From NCBI GenBank assembly GCA_014444615.1, contig PVXE01000023.1, positions 1-60,504 of the forward strand: DNA of 60,504 nt. The letters are read 5' to 3'. Below the pieces are notes generated by a model. It made no database searches. It was not told the DNA's origin and saw nothing but the letters and a program-made list of their open reading frames with translations. Positions 26,819 to 36,070 of this stretch are shown here, one piece after another (position 1 is the first letter of the stretch; each line of letters starts with the position of its first letter). The stretch is from Tagaea sp. CACIAM 22H2. Its GTDB lineage: Bacteria; Pseudomonadota; Alphaproteobacteria; CACIAM-22H2. The translations under genes were made by a program, and so were the position numbers.

Positions 26819-27145
26819 TCAACGCCGCGGGGCGGATGCCCGTTCTCGGGCTTGGCCGACATGACCGCCGAGCCGAGCCGCCTCGTCGTTCGCCGCGCGC
26901 CACTCGATTTCGGGCTCGTCGCCGATCGCTGGCGGCGCGACGAAGGTCGATCCCTGGCTGGCTTGGGGTTGCTGACTGGGTGCCAGAAGCGGCGCCACGG
27001 CGCTGGGCGCGCTTCGCTCGGGACGCGGCGCCGTCTGCGCCGCGACAAAGGACGCGCCCGCCACCACCAGGGCGATGACAGCCACGGCACCTAAGACAAC
27101 CCGGTGGGGACCGCTCCGACGATTTTCGACTCTTGCGTTACTCAC
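26819..27145 (-). CDS. Hypothetical small exported or membrane protein, first gene of copper operon A
   Basis: A 108-residue protein starts at GTG 27145, six bases after GAGGG. Residues ~16-36 are a single hydrophobic segment (VVLGAVAVIALVVAGASF) ending in an AQ-type cleavage site. The rest is Pro/Ala/Ser-rich with no fold recognised. It directly follows copper element A and precedes the TolC-like gene by 32 bases, so it is probably co-expressed with the multicopper oxidases. No Cys, few His and no Met-rich segment are present, so direct copper binding is not suggested. Confidence 0.6.
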   Translation of the reverse strand: MSNARVENRRSGPHRVVLGAVAVIALVVAGASFVAAQTAPRPERSAPSAVAPLLAPSQQPQASQGSTFVAPPAIGDEPEIEWRAANDEAARLGGHVGQARERASAPRR

Positions 27146-27202
27146 CTGAACCCTCTCGGCGTGATGGACGCCATTTAACTAGGCGCCGCATGTATCCGCC
27201 GT

Positions 27203-27239
27203 GTTTCCGCGCCGAGGGTCTTGCGTAACGAATTGTATC
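27203..27239 (-). promoter_or_regulatory. Copper-region operator/promoter element A
   Basis: On the minus strand this reads GATACAATTCGTTACG and then, 17 bases after GTTAC, GAAAC. The half-sites are spaced 10 and 22 bases apart, as expected for tandem binding of an OmpR-type regulator on one DNA face. The element ends 57 bases before GTG 27145. It shares this arrangement with elements B, C and D. Confidence 0.72.
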
Positions 27240-27246
27240 TGGCCCG

Positions 27247-27705
27247 CTATTGCGGGCGACGCCGGTCGATCTGCGCATAGCGCGACTTGATGTCGTCGGG
27301 CCAACGACTGTGAATGTAGGCCAATACCGCCCATATCTCGTCGTCGGACAACCGCCCTTCGAAAGCCGGCATGTCCGATTGGTAGTTCGGGCCAGCGAAC
27401 CGGGCGAGGCCGTACTTCGTCAGCGCGAACAGGTCGGCCATCGGGTGATGCCAGGTATGCCCGGTCGCATCATGCGGCGGCGCCGGGAGGCGGCCGTCGG
27501 GCTTTCGAATTCGCCAATCGGGCTGCCCTTCCAGATTGGCGCCATGGCATGCCGCACAGAATTCGGCGTACACCCTCTCGCCTTTTGCCAGGAAGGCGGG
27601 GTCCGAGCGCGGACCGGAAGGCCCTCGATCGAACGCGAAATACGCGCCTAGGCCGGCCGCGACAACGAGCGCGGCGATCGCCGCAACCCATATCGGAGCT
27701 CTCAT
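27247..27705 (-). CDS. Class I c-type cytochrome
   Basis: A 152-residue protein with an N-terminal membrane segment or uncleaved signal (WVAAIAALVVAAGLGAYF). It has one haem motif, CAACH (about residues 50-54), and an axial Met in QSDMPAFEGRLSD, followed by the typical C-terminal helix DDEIWAVLAYIHSRW. It is a periplasmic electron carrier. The ATG overlaps the histidine-kinase stop codon (ATGA). It is the last gene of the 11-gene run from 35913, where it could accept electrons from the copper oxidation system. Confidence 0.88.
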   Translation of the reverse strand: MRAPIWVAAIAALVVAAGLGAYFAFDRGPSGPRSDPAFLAKGERVYAEFCAACHGANLEGQPDWRIRKPDGRLPAPPHDATGHTWHHPMADLFALTKYGLARFAGPNYQSDMPAFEGRLSDDEIWAVLAYIHSRWPDDIKSRYAQIDRRRPQ

Positions 27706-29054
27706 GCCGCTCCTCCGGGACTCAAGGGCAAACGCAGTGTCGCGCGCAATCCCCGGCCGGCGAGATTCTCCAGCTTCACCGAACCGCCATGGGCGCGCAC
27801 GACGCTGCGCACCAAAGCGAGCCCGAGACCGACGCCGCCGGTCGCACGGCTTCGCGACGTCTCGAGACGGACGAACGGCTCGAAGACTTCCTCCAGCTTC
27901 TCTTGCGGCACACCGGAACCGTCGTCGTCGACCGTGAGAATCGCCTCGCTAGGTCCCCGCCCAAGCGACACGCGGGCGCGGTCGCCGTACTTCGTCGCGT
28001 TCTCGATCAAATTGACCAAGGCGCGTTTCAGCCCCACCGGCCGGCCTTCGATCGCGCATGGCGGACAATCGAGCAAAGCGACTTCATGCCCCATATCCGT
28101 CCACTCGTTCACCACCGTGCGCACGAGCGAAGCAAGATCGAGGGGCCGCACCGCCTCCGCGACCGCGTCGTCGCGGAAAAACGCCAAAGTGGAATTGACC
28201 ATCTCCTCCATTTCGACAATGTCGGCGACGATCTTCCCCTGCTGCTCGAGATCGTCGACCAACTCCGCGCGAAGCCTCAACCGCGTCAGCGGCGTCCGAA
28301 GATCGTGCGAGACCGCCGCGAGCATCGAGGTTCGATCCGTCAGAAGTTTGCCGATCTTCTTTTGCATGTCGTTGAACGTCCGGGCGGTTTGCGCCACTTC
28401 CGCCGGGCCTGACTCCGGAATCGGCGGCACATGCACGTCCCGTCCGAGGCGCTCGGCGGCCTCGGAGAACACGCGCAAGGGCCGGATCGCGATCCTCAAC
28501 AACCAAATCCCCACGGGGACGACCGCCAAGGCCATCAGGATCGTCGAAACGAGCGCGCTTTTCAGCCCGCCGCCCGGCGCGTGATAGACGCCGGAACTCG
28601 CATTGACCCATGTGCCGTCCGACAACCGCATGGAGACGAGAAGCAGCCGCGGCTGGGTCGCCGAGTCGGACGACGTACCGGTGGCGACCCGGATGTCGTC
28701 GGCGCCGACTCCGGTCAGCCTCTCGGCCAGCCGCGCGGCGACGGATCGCGCGAACTCATCTCCGTCGGGCGTGCTCGCGATGGCGTTCTGTCGATTCCAA
28801 TGCGCCTCGATGGTGGCGCCGCCGATCGTATGCGCGATTGCTTCGCGCGCGTCCTCGGGCGCCGATTCCAATAGATGCTTCATCGCCTCGAGCTTCTCGG
28901 CCAGGCGCTCTTCCTGGGTCTCGGTCAGGCGCTCGACGAACTCGAAGTGGTAGAGCGCCATGCTCAGCGCGTGGGATACCAGAACCGCCAGAACGAGCAC
29001 CGCGATCGCGCGGGCGTAGAGGCTCGACAGCGGGCGCGGCCATCTCCGGATCAC
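27702..29054 (-). CDS. EnvZ-like sensor histidine kinase
   Basis: This 450-residue kinase starts at GTG 29054, overlapping the response-regulator stop codon (GTGA). It has a first membrane span at ~14-34, a periplasmic domain at ~35-165, a second span at ~166-187, HAMP, the H-box AAVSHDLRTPLTRLR with His250, the N-box NLIENATKYG and the G-boxes DDDGSGVP and GGVGLGLAL. It should sense a periplasmic signal, presumably copper from the context, and phosphorylate the partner regulator. The periplasmic domain has His residues (HTIGGATIEAHW) but no Met-rich site. Confidence 0.88.
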   Translation of the reverse strand: MIRRWPRPLSSLYARAIAVLVLAVLVSHALSMALYHFEFVERLTETQEERLAEKLEAMKHLLESAPEDAREAIAHTIGGATIEAHWNRQNAIASTPDGDEFARSVAARLAERLTGVGADDIRVATGTSSDSATQPRLLLVSMRLSDGTWVNASSGVYHAPGGGLKSALVSTILMALAVVPVGIWLLRIAIRPLRVFSEAAERLGRDVHVPPIPESGPAEVAQTARTFNDMQKKIGKLLTDRTSMLAAVSHDLRTPLTRLRLRAELVDDLEQQGKIVADIVEMEEMVNSTLAFFRDDAVAEAVRPLDLASLVRTVVNEWTDMGHEVALLDCPPCAIEGRPVGLKRALVNLIENATKYGDRARVSLGRGPSEAILTVDDDGSGVPQEKLEEVFEPFVRLETSRSRATGGVGLGLALVRSVVRAHGGSVKLENLAGRGLRATLRLPLSPGGAA

Positions 29055-29761
29055 GACACCGTCACTTTCGTCGAGAAGATGTACCCGACGCTCCGGACGG
29101 TCTTGATCAGCTTCGATTCCTTGGCGTCCTCGCCCATCTTTTGGCGCAATCGGCTGACTTGGATGTCGATGCTGCGGTCGAAGGGCGAGCCCATCCGGCC
29201 GCGTGTCAGATCCAAGAGCTGGTCGCGCGAGAGGGTCCGCTGCGGATGCTCGGCGAAGGCGACGAGCAGATCGAACTCGCCACCGGTCAGATCGACGAGT
29301 TCCCCCTTCGGCGACGTCAATTCGCGCTTGGTCAGGTCGAGCTTCCAGCCGTCGAAGCCCATCACGTTCCCGCCTCCGGCGCGCGCGCCCTGCCCGCTGC
29401 GGCGCAAGACGGCCTTGATGCGCGCCAGCAGCTCGCGGGGATTGAACGGTTTGGCGAGGTAGTCGTCGGCCCCCATTTCGAGTCCGACGATCCGGTCCGT
29501 CTCGTCGCCCATCGCGGTCAGCATGATGATCGGCGTGGCCGACTTGGCCCGCAATTGGCGGCAAAGCGCCAAACCGTCGTCCCCCGGCATCATCACGTCG
29601 AGCACGATCAAGTCGACCCCGCCTTGCGCGAGCGCCGAACGCATCCCCACGCCGTCGGCGACGGAGGTGACGCGAAATCCGTTGCGCGAGAGGAATCGCT
29701 TGAGCAGGTCGCGGATTTCGGTGTCGTCGTCGACGACGAGAATGTGTATCGCAGCGCTCAT
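29051..29761 (-). CDS. OmpR/RstA-type response regulator
   Basis: A 236-residue protein with a receiver domain (acidic pocket VVDDD, phospho-acceptor Asp55 in LIVLDVMMPG, conserved Lys in LAKPF). The winged-helix output domain contains LTGGEFDLLVAFAEHPQRTL and PFDRSIDIQVSRLRQKMG, which resemble OmpR and RstA. It lies in the same transcription unit as the copper ATPase and its kinase. It is the best candidate to bind the four GAWAC-N5-GTTAC elements, two of which resemble the E. coli RstA box as I recall it (TACATNTNGTTACA). Confidence 0.9.
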   Translation of the reverse strand: MSAAIHILVVDDDTEIRDLLKRFLSRNGFRVTSVADGVGMRSALAQGGVDLIVLDVMMPGDDGLALCRQLRAKSATPIIMLTAMGDETDRIVGLEMGADDYLAKPFNPRELLARIKAVLRRSGQGARAGGGNVMGFDGWKLDLTKRELTSPKGELVDLTGGEFDLLVAFAEHPQRTLSRDQLLDLTRGRMGSPFDRSIDIQVSRLRQKMGEDAKESKLIKTVRSVGYIFSTKVTVS

Positions 29762-29806
29762 TTCGGGACGGGCCTTCCGGATACGATCCTTATACGGAAA
29801 TCCCCG

Positions 29807-30532
29807 TCACGTCGCCCGCGCTGAATCCATCAAGCGGCGCATCGTCCGGACCGAGCCTCCGAGCCCGCCGAAGACCGCTTCGCCCACCAAGAAATGACCG
29901 ATATTGAGTTCCACCAGCTCGGGGATCGCGGCGACGGGGCCGACATTGTCGAAATCGAGCCCGTGCCCCGCATGGCATTCGAGCCCCAGAGCGGCGGCAT
30001 GCCGTGCGGCAGTCTTGAGCCGCCCGAGTTCCAGCGCCACGCCCGACCCGGCCGCGTGCGCGTAGCTTCCGGTATGCAGTTCCACCACCGGCGCGCCGAC
30101 GCGCTTGGCGGCATCCAACTGCCGGGGATCGGGATCGATGAAAAGGGAGACTCGGATCCCGACTTTCCGGAGCCGCGCGACGTAGTCGGCGAGCGTCGAT
30201 CCACCAGCGGCGGCGTCCAGACCACCCTCGGTCGTCACTTCCGTCCGCCGTTCCGGCACGAGACAGCAGGCATGCGGCAGGATCTCCAATGCGAGCTCCA
30301 GCATCTCCGACGTCGCCGCCATCTCGAAATTGAGCGGTGCCGTGACCTCGCGACGCAGCCGGCGCATGTCGTCGTCGCGAATATGGCGGCGATCCTCGCG
30401 CAGATGCGCCGTTATGCCGTCGGCACCCGCAGCGAGGGCGATCTTGGCCGCCGCCACCGGATCCGGATGGGTGCCTCCGCGTGCGTTGCGGATCGTCGCG
30501 ACGTGATCGACATTTACGCCTAACCTCAGCAT
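29807..30532 (-). CDS. pdxJ: Pyridoxine 5'-phosphate synthase
   Basis: A 241-residue TIM barrel starting [20 protein letters not shown], the PdxJ signature. [15 protein letters not shown] holds the catalytic Arg/His region, and [15 protein letters not shown] holds the active-site Glu. It joins 1-deoxy-xylulose-5-phosphate and the PdxA product to give pyridoxine 5'-phosphate. It overlaps the pdxA stop by 7 bases, and the response-regulator gene starts 45 bases downstream. Finding pdxJ between a copper ATPase and a two-component system is unusual; in alphaproteobacteria it often lies beside acpS. Confidence 0.95.
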   Translation of the reverse strand: MLRLGVNVDHVATIRNARGGTHPDPVAAAKIALAAGADGITAHLREDRRHIRDDDMRRLRREVTAPLNFEMAATSEMLELALEILPHACCLVPERRTEVTTEGGLDAAAGGSTLADYVARLRKVGIRVSLFIDPDPRQLDAAKRVGAPVVELHTGSYAHAAGSGVALELGRLKTAARHAAALGLECHAGHGLDFDNVGPVAAIPELVELNIGHFLVGEAVFGGLGGSVRTMRRLMDSARAT

Positions 30533-31578
30533 CGACGGTCTCCCTTGGTACGATTTTCGGCGATTTCCGCCGCCAGCCGGATCGCGGCGACGAGGCTGGA
30601 CGGGTCGGCGATCCCCCGTCCGGCGATATCCAAGGCGGTTCCGTGATCGGGGGACGTACGGACCACCGACAAGCCGAGCGTGACGTTCACCCCCCCTTCG
30701 ACATCGAGCGTCTTCAAGGGGATCAAAGCCTGATCGTGATACATGCAGATCGCCACGTCGTAGGTCGGGCGCGCCCTCGGCGTGAACATGGTGTCGGGCG
30801 GAAGCGGGCCGACCGCGTCGATACCTTCCTTCCGGAGGATCGCCACGGCCGGCGCGACGATCCCCGAATCCTCCATGCCCATCGAATTTTGTTCACCGGC
30901 ATGCGGATTGAGGCCCGCCACCGCCAATCTCGGCGCGCCGATCGCGAATTCGCGCCGAATCGCCTTGTCCACCGTCCGCGCCGTTGCGACGATGGCCTCC
31001 GTCGTCAATCGCGCGATCGCATCGCGAAGCGACAAATGGATGGTGACCGGAACGACCCGGAGATCGGGACATACCAGCATCATCACCGGTGCTGCGTCTC
31101 CGCCCGCGATCTCCCCCAAATACTCCGTGTGCCCGGGATGGCGGAAACCCGCCGCGTAGAGGGTCGCCTTCTGAATCGGGTTGGTGACCACGGCAGCGGT
31201 CTCGCCGCGCGCGCACGCGGCGACCGCAAGATCGATGGAACGCAGCACCGCCTGCGCGTTCGCTGGGCTCGGTTGGCCCGGCGTCGCAGCGACCGAAATC
31301 CCGAGGGGCACGACCGGCAGCGCATCGCGAAACACGGCGCGCGCCTCGGCGAAGTTCCCGATCTCCCGAATCGCGACCGGACGGCCAATGCGCGCCGAAG
31401 TCGCGACAAGCAGTGAAGGATCGCCAAACCACGCGAACGAGACGGGCCCGTCCCGCAGCCGAAACCAAGCATCGATGGCGATTTCCGGCCCGATCCCGGA
31501 GGGCTCTCCCATGGTGAGCGCGAGAACGGGTCCGCCGGAGAGATCTCGGGATATGCCTGCACTCGTCATAACGGACAC
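30526..31578 (-). CDS. pdxA: 4-hydroxythreonine-4-phosphate dehydrogenase
   Basis: This 350-residue protein matches PdxA along its length: [13 protein letters not shown] near the start, [15 protein letters not shown], the metal-binding [26 protein letters not shown] and [11 protein letters not shown]. It oxidises 4-phosphohydroxy-L-threonine, giving the substrate of PdxJ. A second in-frame ATG lies at 31569, and neither start has a clear ribosome binding site. It begins 34 bases after the HMA chaperone gene, within the copper operon. It may be an extra copy of the pathway gene or the only one. Confidence 0.92.
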   Translation of the reverse strand: MSVMTSAGISRDLSGGPVLALTMGEPSGIGPEIAIDAWFRLRDGPVSFAWFGDPSLLVATSARIGRPVAIREIGNFAEARAVFRDALPVVPLGISVAATPGQPSPANAQAVLRSIDLAVAACARGETAAVVTNPIQKATLYAAGFRHPGHTEYLGEIAGGDAAPVMMLVCPDLRVVPVTIHLSLRDAIARLTTEAIVATARTVDKAIRREFAIGAPRLAVAGLNPHAGEQNSMGMEDSGIVAPAVAILRKEGIDAVGPLPPDTMFTPRARPTYDVAICMYHDQALIPLKTLDVEGGVNVTLGLSVVRTSPDHGTALDIAGRGIADPSSLVAAIRLAAEIAENRTKGDRRC

Positions 31579-31612
31579 ATGAATTGTCGCCGGCGTACTT
31601 GCCGTACGCGGG

Positions 31613-31813
31613 TCAAGCGGGCCGACCCGGAAATCCCGCGTCGTCGAGCGCGTGCAAAATCGCCTTTATGTCCGCGATCCCGCGTATCTCGACCGTCCGT
31701 CGCGCGACGTCGGCCACGACTTCGACCGCGGGCGCGACGTTCTTGATCGCGCGGGTAACGCTTTTGACGCATCCCCCACAATGCATGTTGTCGACATTCA
31801 AGACGGTCGCCAT
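31613..31813 (-). CDS. Heavy-metal-associated (HMA) domain copper chaperone, CopZ-like
   Basis: A 66-residue ferredoxin-like HMA domain with the metal site NMHCGGCVKSVTRAI (Cys12 and Cys15) and the usual following helix. It should carry Cu(I) in the cytoplasm and hand it to the neighbouring P-type ATPase. ATG 31813 has AGGAAA about eight bases before it. A 77-base gap separates it from the ATPase gene, the largest gap in the run. The ATPase itself has no HMA domain, so this small protein may replace it. Confidence 0.88.
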   Translation of the reverse strand: MATVLNVDNMHCGGCVKSVTRAIKNVAPAVEVVADVARRTVEIRGIADIKAILHALDDAGFPGRPA

Positions 31814-31890
31814 CGAGATTTCCTCTTTGTCGGATAAGTCATTTTCACCAAGACGATACGGATTGTCGGGAGCGGAAGGTCAAGGCGCCC

Positions 31891-34140
31891 CTAACCCTCG
31901 ATCCGCGCCGTCCGCAGACGGGCGGCGTTCAAGATGACGCTGACCGAACTCAGAGCCATGGCCGCCGCCGCGATGATGGGCGACAGCAGCAGGCCCATGA
32001 AGGGGAAGAGAACGCCCGCAGCGACCGGAATGCCGGCGGCGTTGTAGACGAAGGCGAAGAACAGGTTTTGCCGGATATTGCGCATGGTCGCGCGGCTGAG
32101 AACACGCGCTCGCGCGATGCCCGTCAAATCGCCTTTGACGAGCGTGACGCCCGCGCTTTCCATCGCCACGTCCGTTCCGGTTCCCATGGCGATGCCGACA
32201 TCCGCGGCGGCCAAAGCGGGCGCGTCGTTGACTCCGTCGCCGGCCATCGCGACCACGCGCCCTTCCGCGCGCAACCGCTTCACGACTTCGCCCTTCTGCT
32301 CCGGCAGCACATCCGCCTCGAACGATTCGATGCCGAGTTTTCGTGCCACCGCCGCCGCCGTGATCCGATTGTCACCGGTCAACATCACGACCCGCACGCC
32401 CGCCGCGCGCAGCGCCGCGAGGGCGCCAGGCGTCGTATCCTTGATCGGATCCGCGATGCCGATGGCGAGCGCGAGCTTTCCGTCGATCGCGGCCAGGATG
32501 GCGGTGGCACCTTCCGCGCGGAGATTGTCGGCCGCCTCGTCGAGGCCGGACGTATCGACCCCGAGTTCCCGCAGGAAGCGGGTCGATCCGATCGCGACCG
32601 CGTGGCCTTCCACGTTCCCGGTCACGCCTTTGCCGGTCGTCGACGCGAAGTCGGTCGCTTCGACGAGCCGCAACCCACGGCCGACCGCCGCGCGGACGAC
32701 GGCCTGCGCCAAGGGATGCTCGCTCGACCGATCCAGGCTCGCGACCAAACGAAGCGCCTCGGTTTCCTGGAAGTCGCGCCCCGGGAGGACGGCCACGACT
32801 TCCGGCTTGCCGCGCGTCAACGTCCCGGTCTTGTCGACCACCAGCGTATCGACGCTTTCCATCCGCTCCAACGCCTCGGCATCCCGGATCAGGACTCCCA
32901 ACTGCGCGCCGCACCCGACGCCAACCATGATCGACATCGGCGTGGCAAGGCCGAGCGCGCAAGGGCACGCGATGATCAGGACCGAAACGGCGGCGATCAG
33001 CCCATAGGCCATCGCGGGTTCCGGCCCGATCGCCCACCACGCCACGAACGATGCGGCGGCGATCGCGACGACGAGCGGAACGAACCAAGCCGAGACCGAG
33101 TCTGCCATCCGTTGGATCGGCGCGCGGCTGCGCTGCGCGGCCGCGACCAATTGAACGATCCGCGCGAGCATCGTGTCGCGGCCCACCCGCTCCGCCGCCA
33201 TGATCAACGCGCCGGTCTGGTTGAGGGTGCCGCCGATGAGCTTCGCGCCGGGTTCCTTCGCGACGGGCATCGATTCGCCCGTCACCATCGACTCGTCGAC
33301 CGATCCGGTTCCTTCCAGAACGCGGCCGTCGACGGGAACGGTCTCCCCGGGCCGGATGCGCAACGTGTCGCCGACATCGACGCGATCGAGCGGAATCTCC
33401 TCCTCTTCGCCGGCCGGACGCAACCGCCGCGCCGTCTTCGGCGACAGGTCGAGAAGCGCGCGGATGGCGCCGCCGGTGGTCTCCCGCGCCCGCAATTCCA
33501 GGACCTGACCGAGCAGAACCAGCGTGGTGATGACGGCGGCGGCCTCGAAATAGACCGCAACGGTGCCGCCCGGCCCGCGGAACGCCTCGGGGAAAATCCC
33601 GGGTGCCACGGCGGCGACCACGCTGTAGACCCACGCGATACCCGTGCCCATCGCAATCAGCGTGAACATATTGAGGCTGCGGGTCACCAACGACGCGTAG
33701 GCGCGTTCGAAGAACGGCCAGCCCGCCCACAAAACGACGGGCGTCGCCAGCACAAGCTGGATCCATATCGACTTCGCGGGCGACAAGATCGTGTGCAATC
33801 CCGTCAAATGCCCTCCCGCTTCGAGTGCAATTATGGGGACCGACAACGCGACCCCGACCCAGAACCGGCGGGCCATGTCCGCCAGCTCGGGATTCCCCGT
33901 TTGCTCGCCGGTCGGAGTCTCGGGCTCCAGCGCCATGCCGCAAATCGGGCAGGCGCCGGGCGCGGGCCGCACGATTTGGGGATGCATCGGACATACCCAT
34001 CGCGTGGCGCCGCGCGCGACGGCGGCATCGTGCAGCGGCTCCTTCCGCGCGGTCGATGGCCCCGTGTGGCGATGCCCCTGCGAATTCGGATCGCCTTTGT
34101 CGACGAGCTCCCGAATGACTCCGTGTTGATGGTCGTTCAT
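31891..34140 (-). CDS. copA: Cu(I)-exporting P1B-type ATPase
   Basis: The protein has 749 residues from ATG 34140. The N-terminus is His-rich and carries [20 protein letters not shown], the heavy-metal-binding CPMHP...CGM domain, in place of HMA domains. Core motifs: TGES, the CPC metal motif in [11 protein letters not shown], phosphorylated Asp in DKTGTLT, HP in SSEHPLAQ and [11 protein letters not shown]. Asn-Tyr in FVYNAAGIP and Met-Ser-Ser-like [12 protein letters not shown] mark the Cu(I) type (P1B-1). It pumps Cu(I) into the periplasm, where the oxidases act. The upstream ATG at 34227 is rejected because it runs into the preceding gene. Confidence 0.93.
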   Translation of the reverse strand: MNDHQHGVIRELVDKGDPNSQGHRHTGPSTARKEPLHDAAVARGATRWVCPMHPQIVRPAPGACPICGMALEPETPTGEQTGNPELADMARRFWVGVALSVPIIALEAGGHLTGLHTILSPAKSIWIQLVLATPVVLWAGWPFFERAYASLVTRSLNMFTLIAMGTGIAWVYSVVAAVAPGIFPEAFRGPGGTVAVYFEAAAVITTLVLLGQVLELRARETTGGAIRALLDLSPKTARRLRPAGEEEEIPLDRVDVGDTLRIRPGETVPVDGRVLEGTGSVDESMVTGESMPVAKEPGAKLIGGTLNQTGALIMAAERVGRDTMLARIVQLVAAAQRSRAPIQRMADSVSAWFVPLVVAIAAASFVAWWAIGPEPAMAYGLIAAVSVLIIACPCALGLATPMSIMVGVGCGAQLGVLIRDAEALERMESVDTLVVDKTGTLTRGKPEVVAVLPGRDFQETEALRLVASLDRSSEHPLAQAVVRAAVGRGLRLVEATDFASTTGKGVTGNVEGHAVAIGSTRFLRELGVDTSGLDEAADNLRAEGATAILAAIDGKLALAIGIADPIKDTTPGALAALRAAGVRVVMLTGDNRITAAAVARKLGIESFEADVLPEQKGEVVKRLRAEGRVVAMAGDGVNDAPALAAADVGIAMGTGTDVAMESAGVTLVKGDLTGIARARVLSRATMRNIRQNLFFAFVYNAAGIPVAAGVLFPFMGLLLSPIIAAAAMALSSVSVILNAARLRTARIEG

Positions 34141-34162
34141 AGCGCGTACGTGCTCCCGGCCG

Positions 34163-34819
34163 TCAGGTAGTCGGAGTTGGGTTCGTTCGCCCAAACCAGG
34201 GGATGAAGGCGGGAACGCGCTTCGCATACGCGTCGTAGGCCGCGCCGAACTGGGCGCGGGCGTCCGTCTCTTCTTGCTTCGCCAGCCTCAAATACATCGC
34301 GACGAGGACGGGGAACATCAACAGGGTCAACAATGTCGGCCACTGAACAAGAAAGCCCAGCATGACCAAGATGAATCCCGCAAATTGCGGATGCCGGACA
34401 TAGGCGTAGGGGCCGGCCATCGCGACCTCGCCCGCACGCTGCGCCGCGTGCAGATACTGCCAAGCGCCCGCGATCACGACGAATCCGCCGCCGATAAAGA
34501 CGAAACTCAACAGATGGAAGGGGCCGAAATGCGGATTGGCGCGCCAGCCGAAGAGCATTTCGGGCAAGTGCCCGGCGTCGTGCGAAAGCCGGTCGATTTC
34601 CGGAAATCGGCTCTGCAGCCAACCCGACAGGACGTAGATCGTCAGCGGAAAGCCGTACATTTCCGTGAAGAGCGCGATGACGAAGGCGCTGAAGGAGCCG
34701 AAACTGCGCCAATCGCGCGCCGTCCTCGGCTTGAAGAAGCTGAACGCGAACAGGATGAAGACCGCCGCGTTGATGACGACCAGACTCCACATTCCGTAGG
34801 CTTCGGCATGGGGCATCAT
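34163..34819 (-). CDS. Isoprenylcysteine-carboxylmethyltransferase-like membrane protein
   Basis: The 218-residue membrane protein has about five spans. Its C-terminal half matches the ICMT/phospholipid methyltransferase fold: [19 protein letters not shown], then [15 protein letters not shown], which in this family binds S-adenosylmethionine. The true substrate in bacteria is unknown. Such genes recur next to CopA ATPases and DUF2933 genes in proteobacterial copper clusters, so a membrane role in copper tolerance is likely. Its ATG overlaps the stop codon of the DUF2933 gene (ATGA). Confidence 0.82.
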   Translation of the reverse strand: MMPHAEAYGMWSLVVINAAVFILFAFSFFKPRTARDWRSFGSFSAFVIALFTEMYGFPLTIYVLSGWLQSRFPEIDRLSHDAGHLPEMLFGWRANPHFGPFHLLSFVFIGGGFVVIAGAWQYLHAAQRAGEVAMAGPYAYVRHPQFAGFILVMLGFLVQWPTLLTLLMFPVLVAMYLRLAKQEETDARAQFGAAYDAYAKRVPAFIPWFGRTNPTPTT

Positions 34820-35091
34820 CGTTGCGGTCCCCCGGAATCCGGGCCGCGCTTCGACGCATCATCCCCATGACCTGCGTGGCCCCCATGTCCGCCGTGCCCG
34901 CCATGCATGAAGACATGCATCAACGGACAAGCGAGCAAGAGCAACCACGGCAAGGCCGACACGACATGCGCCCGATGTTCGGTCCATAGGAAATAGGCGG
35001 CGACGGCGAGAAATCCGACGAGCACCCACGCCGCGCGCCCCGAAGGGAAAATCCCGGCGTGCTCATGTTGGGCATTGTGTTCATGTTGCAT
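34816..35091 (-). CDS. DUF2933 small membrane protein with His-rich ends
   Basis: This 91-residue protein has a His-rich N-terminus (QHEHNAQHEH), two hydrophobic segments (residues ~20-36 and ~46-60) and a C-terminal run of HGG repeats (FMHGGHGGHGGHAGHG). The pattern is that of DUF2933, a small membrane family seen with copper-resistance genes. The His clusters could bind Cu(II) on either side of the inner membrane. It starts 18 bases after the previous stop codon and overlaps the next gene. No enzymatic activity is expected. Confidence 0.8.
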   Translation of the reverse strand: MQHEHNAQHEHAGIFPSGRAAWVLVGFLAVAAYFLWTEHRAHVVSALPWLLLLACPLMHVFMHGGHGGHGGHAGHGDDASKRGPDSGGPQR

Positions 35092-35109
35092 CTCGATATC
35101 CTCCTCCGA

Positions 35110-35616
35110 TCAAGCGAGGCGTCTTCCGCGCGCGTAAAGGACTGCGAGAATTGGCACGACGAACCATTGAAGCAGCGGCGCGAGGCCCGTTACCAAGGGC
35201 GGGATCGTCGGCATCGCGTCGGTGTATGCCCATTCCTCGCGGACCACGGTATTGAGCCACTCGCTGTAGACCGTGTACGCGACGCCGATCGCCACGACGC
35301 CAAGGGCGACCCGCCCGAGCCCGGCCGCGGGCCATCTCTTGTCGGCCAACAACGCCAAGGACAGCCCCATCGCGACGGTCGCGATGGCGACGTCTCCGGC
35401 CGTGCAATGCGCGACGACGAACGCCAAGCGCGCAAAGGATTCGTCGAACCAAACGGTGTAGAGCGGGAGTTGAACCCATTCCCACGCGTAATGCAGAAGG
35501 GCGGAAGCGACCAGATACCGCCGCAGGAACGACAGCCATCCGGACGACGCGCCGAACGCATCCCATGCCGGTGGATCGGAGGTTGCCGGCGCGGCGACGG
35601 GACCGGCCATCGGCAC
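35110..35616 (-). CDS. Hypothetical integral membrane protein of the copper operon
   Basis: A 168-residue protein with about four predicted membrane spans (ASALLHYAWEWVQLPLYTV, AFVVAHCTAGDVAIATVAMG, VALGVVAIGVAYTVYSEW, LLQWFVVPILAVLYARG). The start is GTG 35616, directly after the Met-rich protein's stop codon, or ATG 35610. No named family is recognised. His, Trp and Cys in the first spans (LLHYAWEW, HCTAGD) could be metal or haem contacts, but this is only a suggestion. Its position between copper-binding proteins implies a role in copper tolerance. Confidence 0.65.
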   Translation of the reverse strand: MPMAGPVAAPATSDPPAWDAFGASSGWLSFLRRYLVASALLHYAWEWVQLPLYTVWFDESFARLAFVVAHCTAGDVAIATVAMGLSLALLADKRWPAAGLGRVALGVVAIGVAYTVYSEWLNTVVREEWAYTDAMPTIPPLVTGLAPLLQWFVVPILAVLYARGRRLA

Positions 35617-35913
35617 TTACCTTTGCGCCGGCGGCTGCATCATCTCCTGCATCATCGGCATCATCTGCCGCATCATGCCGCGCATGTCTTCCATCATCCG
35701 CGCATGTTGTTCCGGAGTGGCGGTGCGCATGGCTTCCATCATCGGCATCATGCGGCGCATCATCTCGGTCATCGACTCCATGTTGTGCGCCGGCCGGCCG
35801 GGTGCCGACTGCGCTGGCGGCGTGTCATGTTGGTGTTGATTCGGCGCTTGCGCGTAAGCGGCGCCCGCAACGGCGATTCCGATCAGGGCGGCGGCGAGCA
35901 GTTTGCGAGTCAT
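35617..35913 (-). CDS. Met-rich periplasmic copper-binding protein
   Basis: A 98-residue protein with a cleavable signal peptide ending AYAQA (~residue 22). The mature protein is dominated by Met: MEDMRGMMRQMMPMMQEMM and MTEMMRRMMPMMEAMR, plus a His patch (QHQHD). Methionine clusters of this type bind Cu(I) in the oxidising periplasm. It is the first gene of the longest copper run, directly behind element B, with GGGGAGAA before ATG 35913, so it is probably strongly expressed. No known fold is recognised, and it is likely a metal buffer or shuttle. Confidence 0.8.
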   Translation of the reverse strand: MTRKLLAAALIGIAVAGAAYAQAPNQHQHDTPPAQSAPGRPAHNMESMTEMMRRMMPMMEAMRTATPEQHARMMEDMRGMMRQMMPMMQEMMQPPAQR

Positions 35914-35968
35914 CGTGTTCTCCCCTCATTTGGGCTTGGGCCCGCGCGGAGAAAACTGGGCGGATCGC

Positions 35969-36005
35969 GTTTCGGGGACATTTCCCTTGCGTAACGAAGT
36001 GTATC
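35969..36005 (-). promoter_or_regulatory. Copper-region operator/promoter element B
   Basis: The minus strand reads GATACACTTCGTTACG, followed 17 bases after GTTAC by GAAAC. The element ends 55 bases before ATG 35913 and heads the run that includes the Cu(I) ATPase and the two-component system itself. It has the same 10- and 22-base half-site spacing as elements A, C and D. Confidence 0.75.
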
Positions 36006-36070
36006 GGTGACGATCTGTCGCAGGTCCTGCGAATGAAGTTCCGCAGACCTTGCCGCCGCAGGAAACTTGG

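Noticed and set aside
32068..34170. Open plus-strand frame of 700 codons
   Set aside because: Antisense to the Cu(I) ATPase gene with no recognisable motifs.
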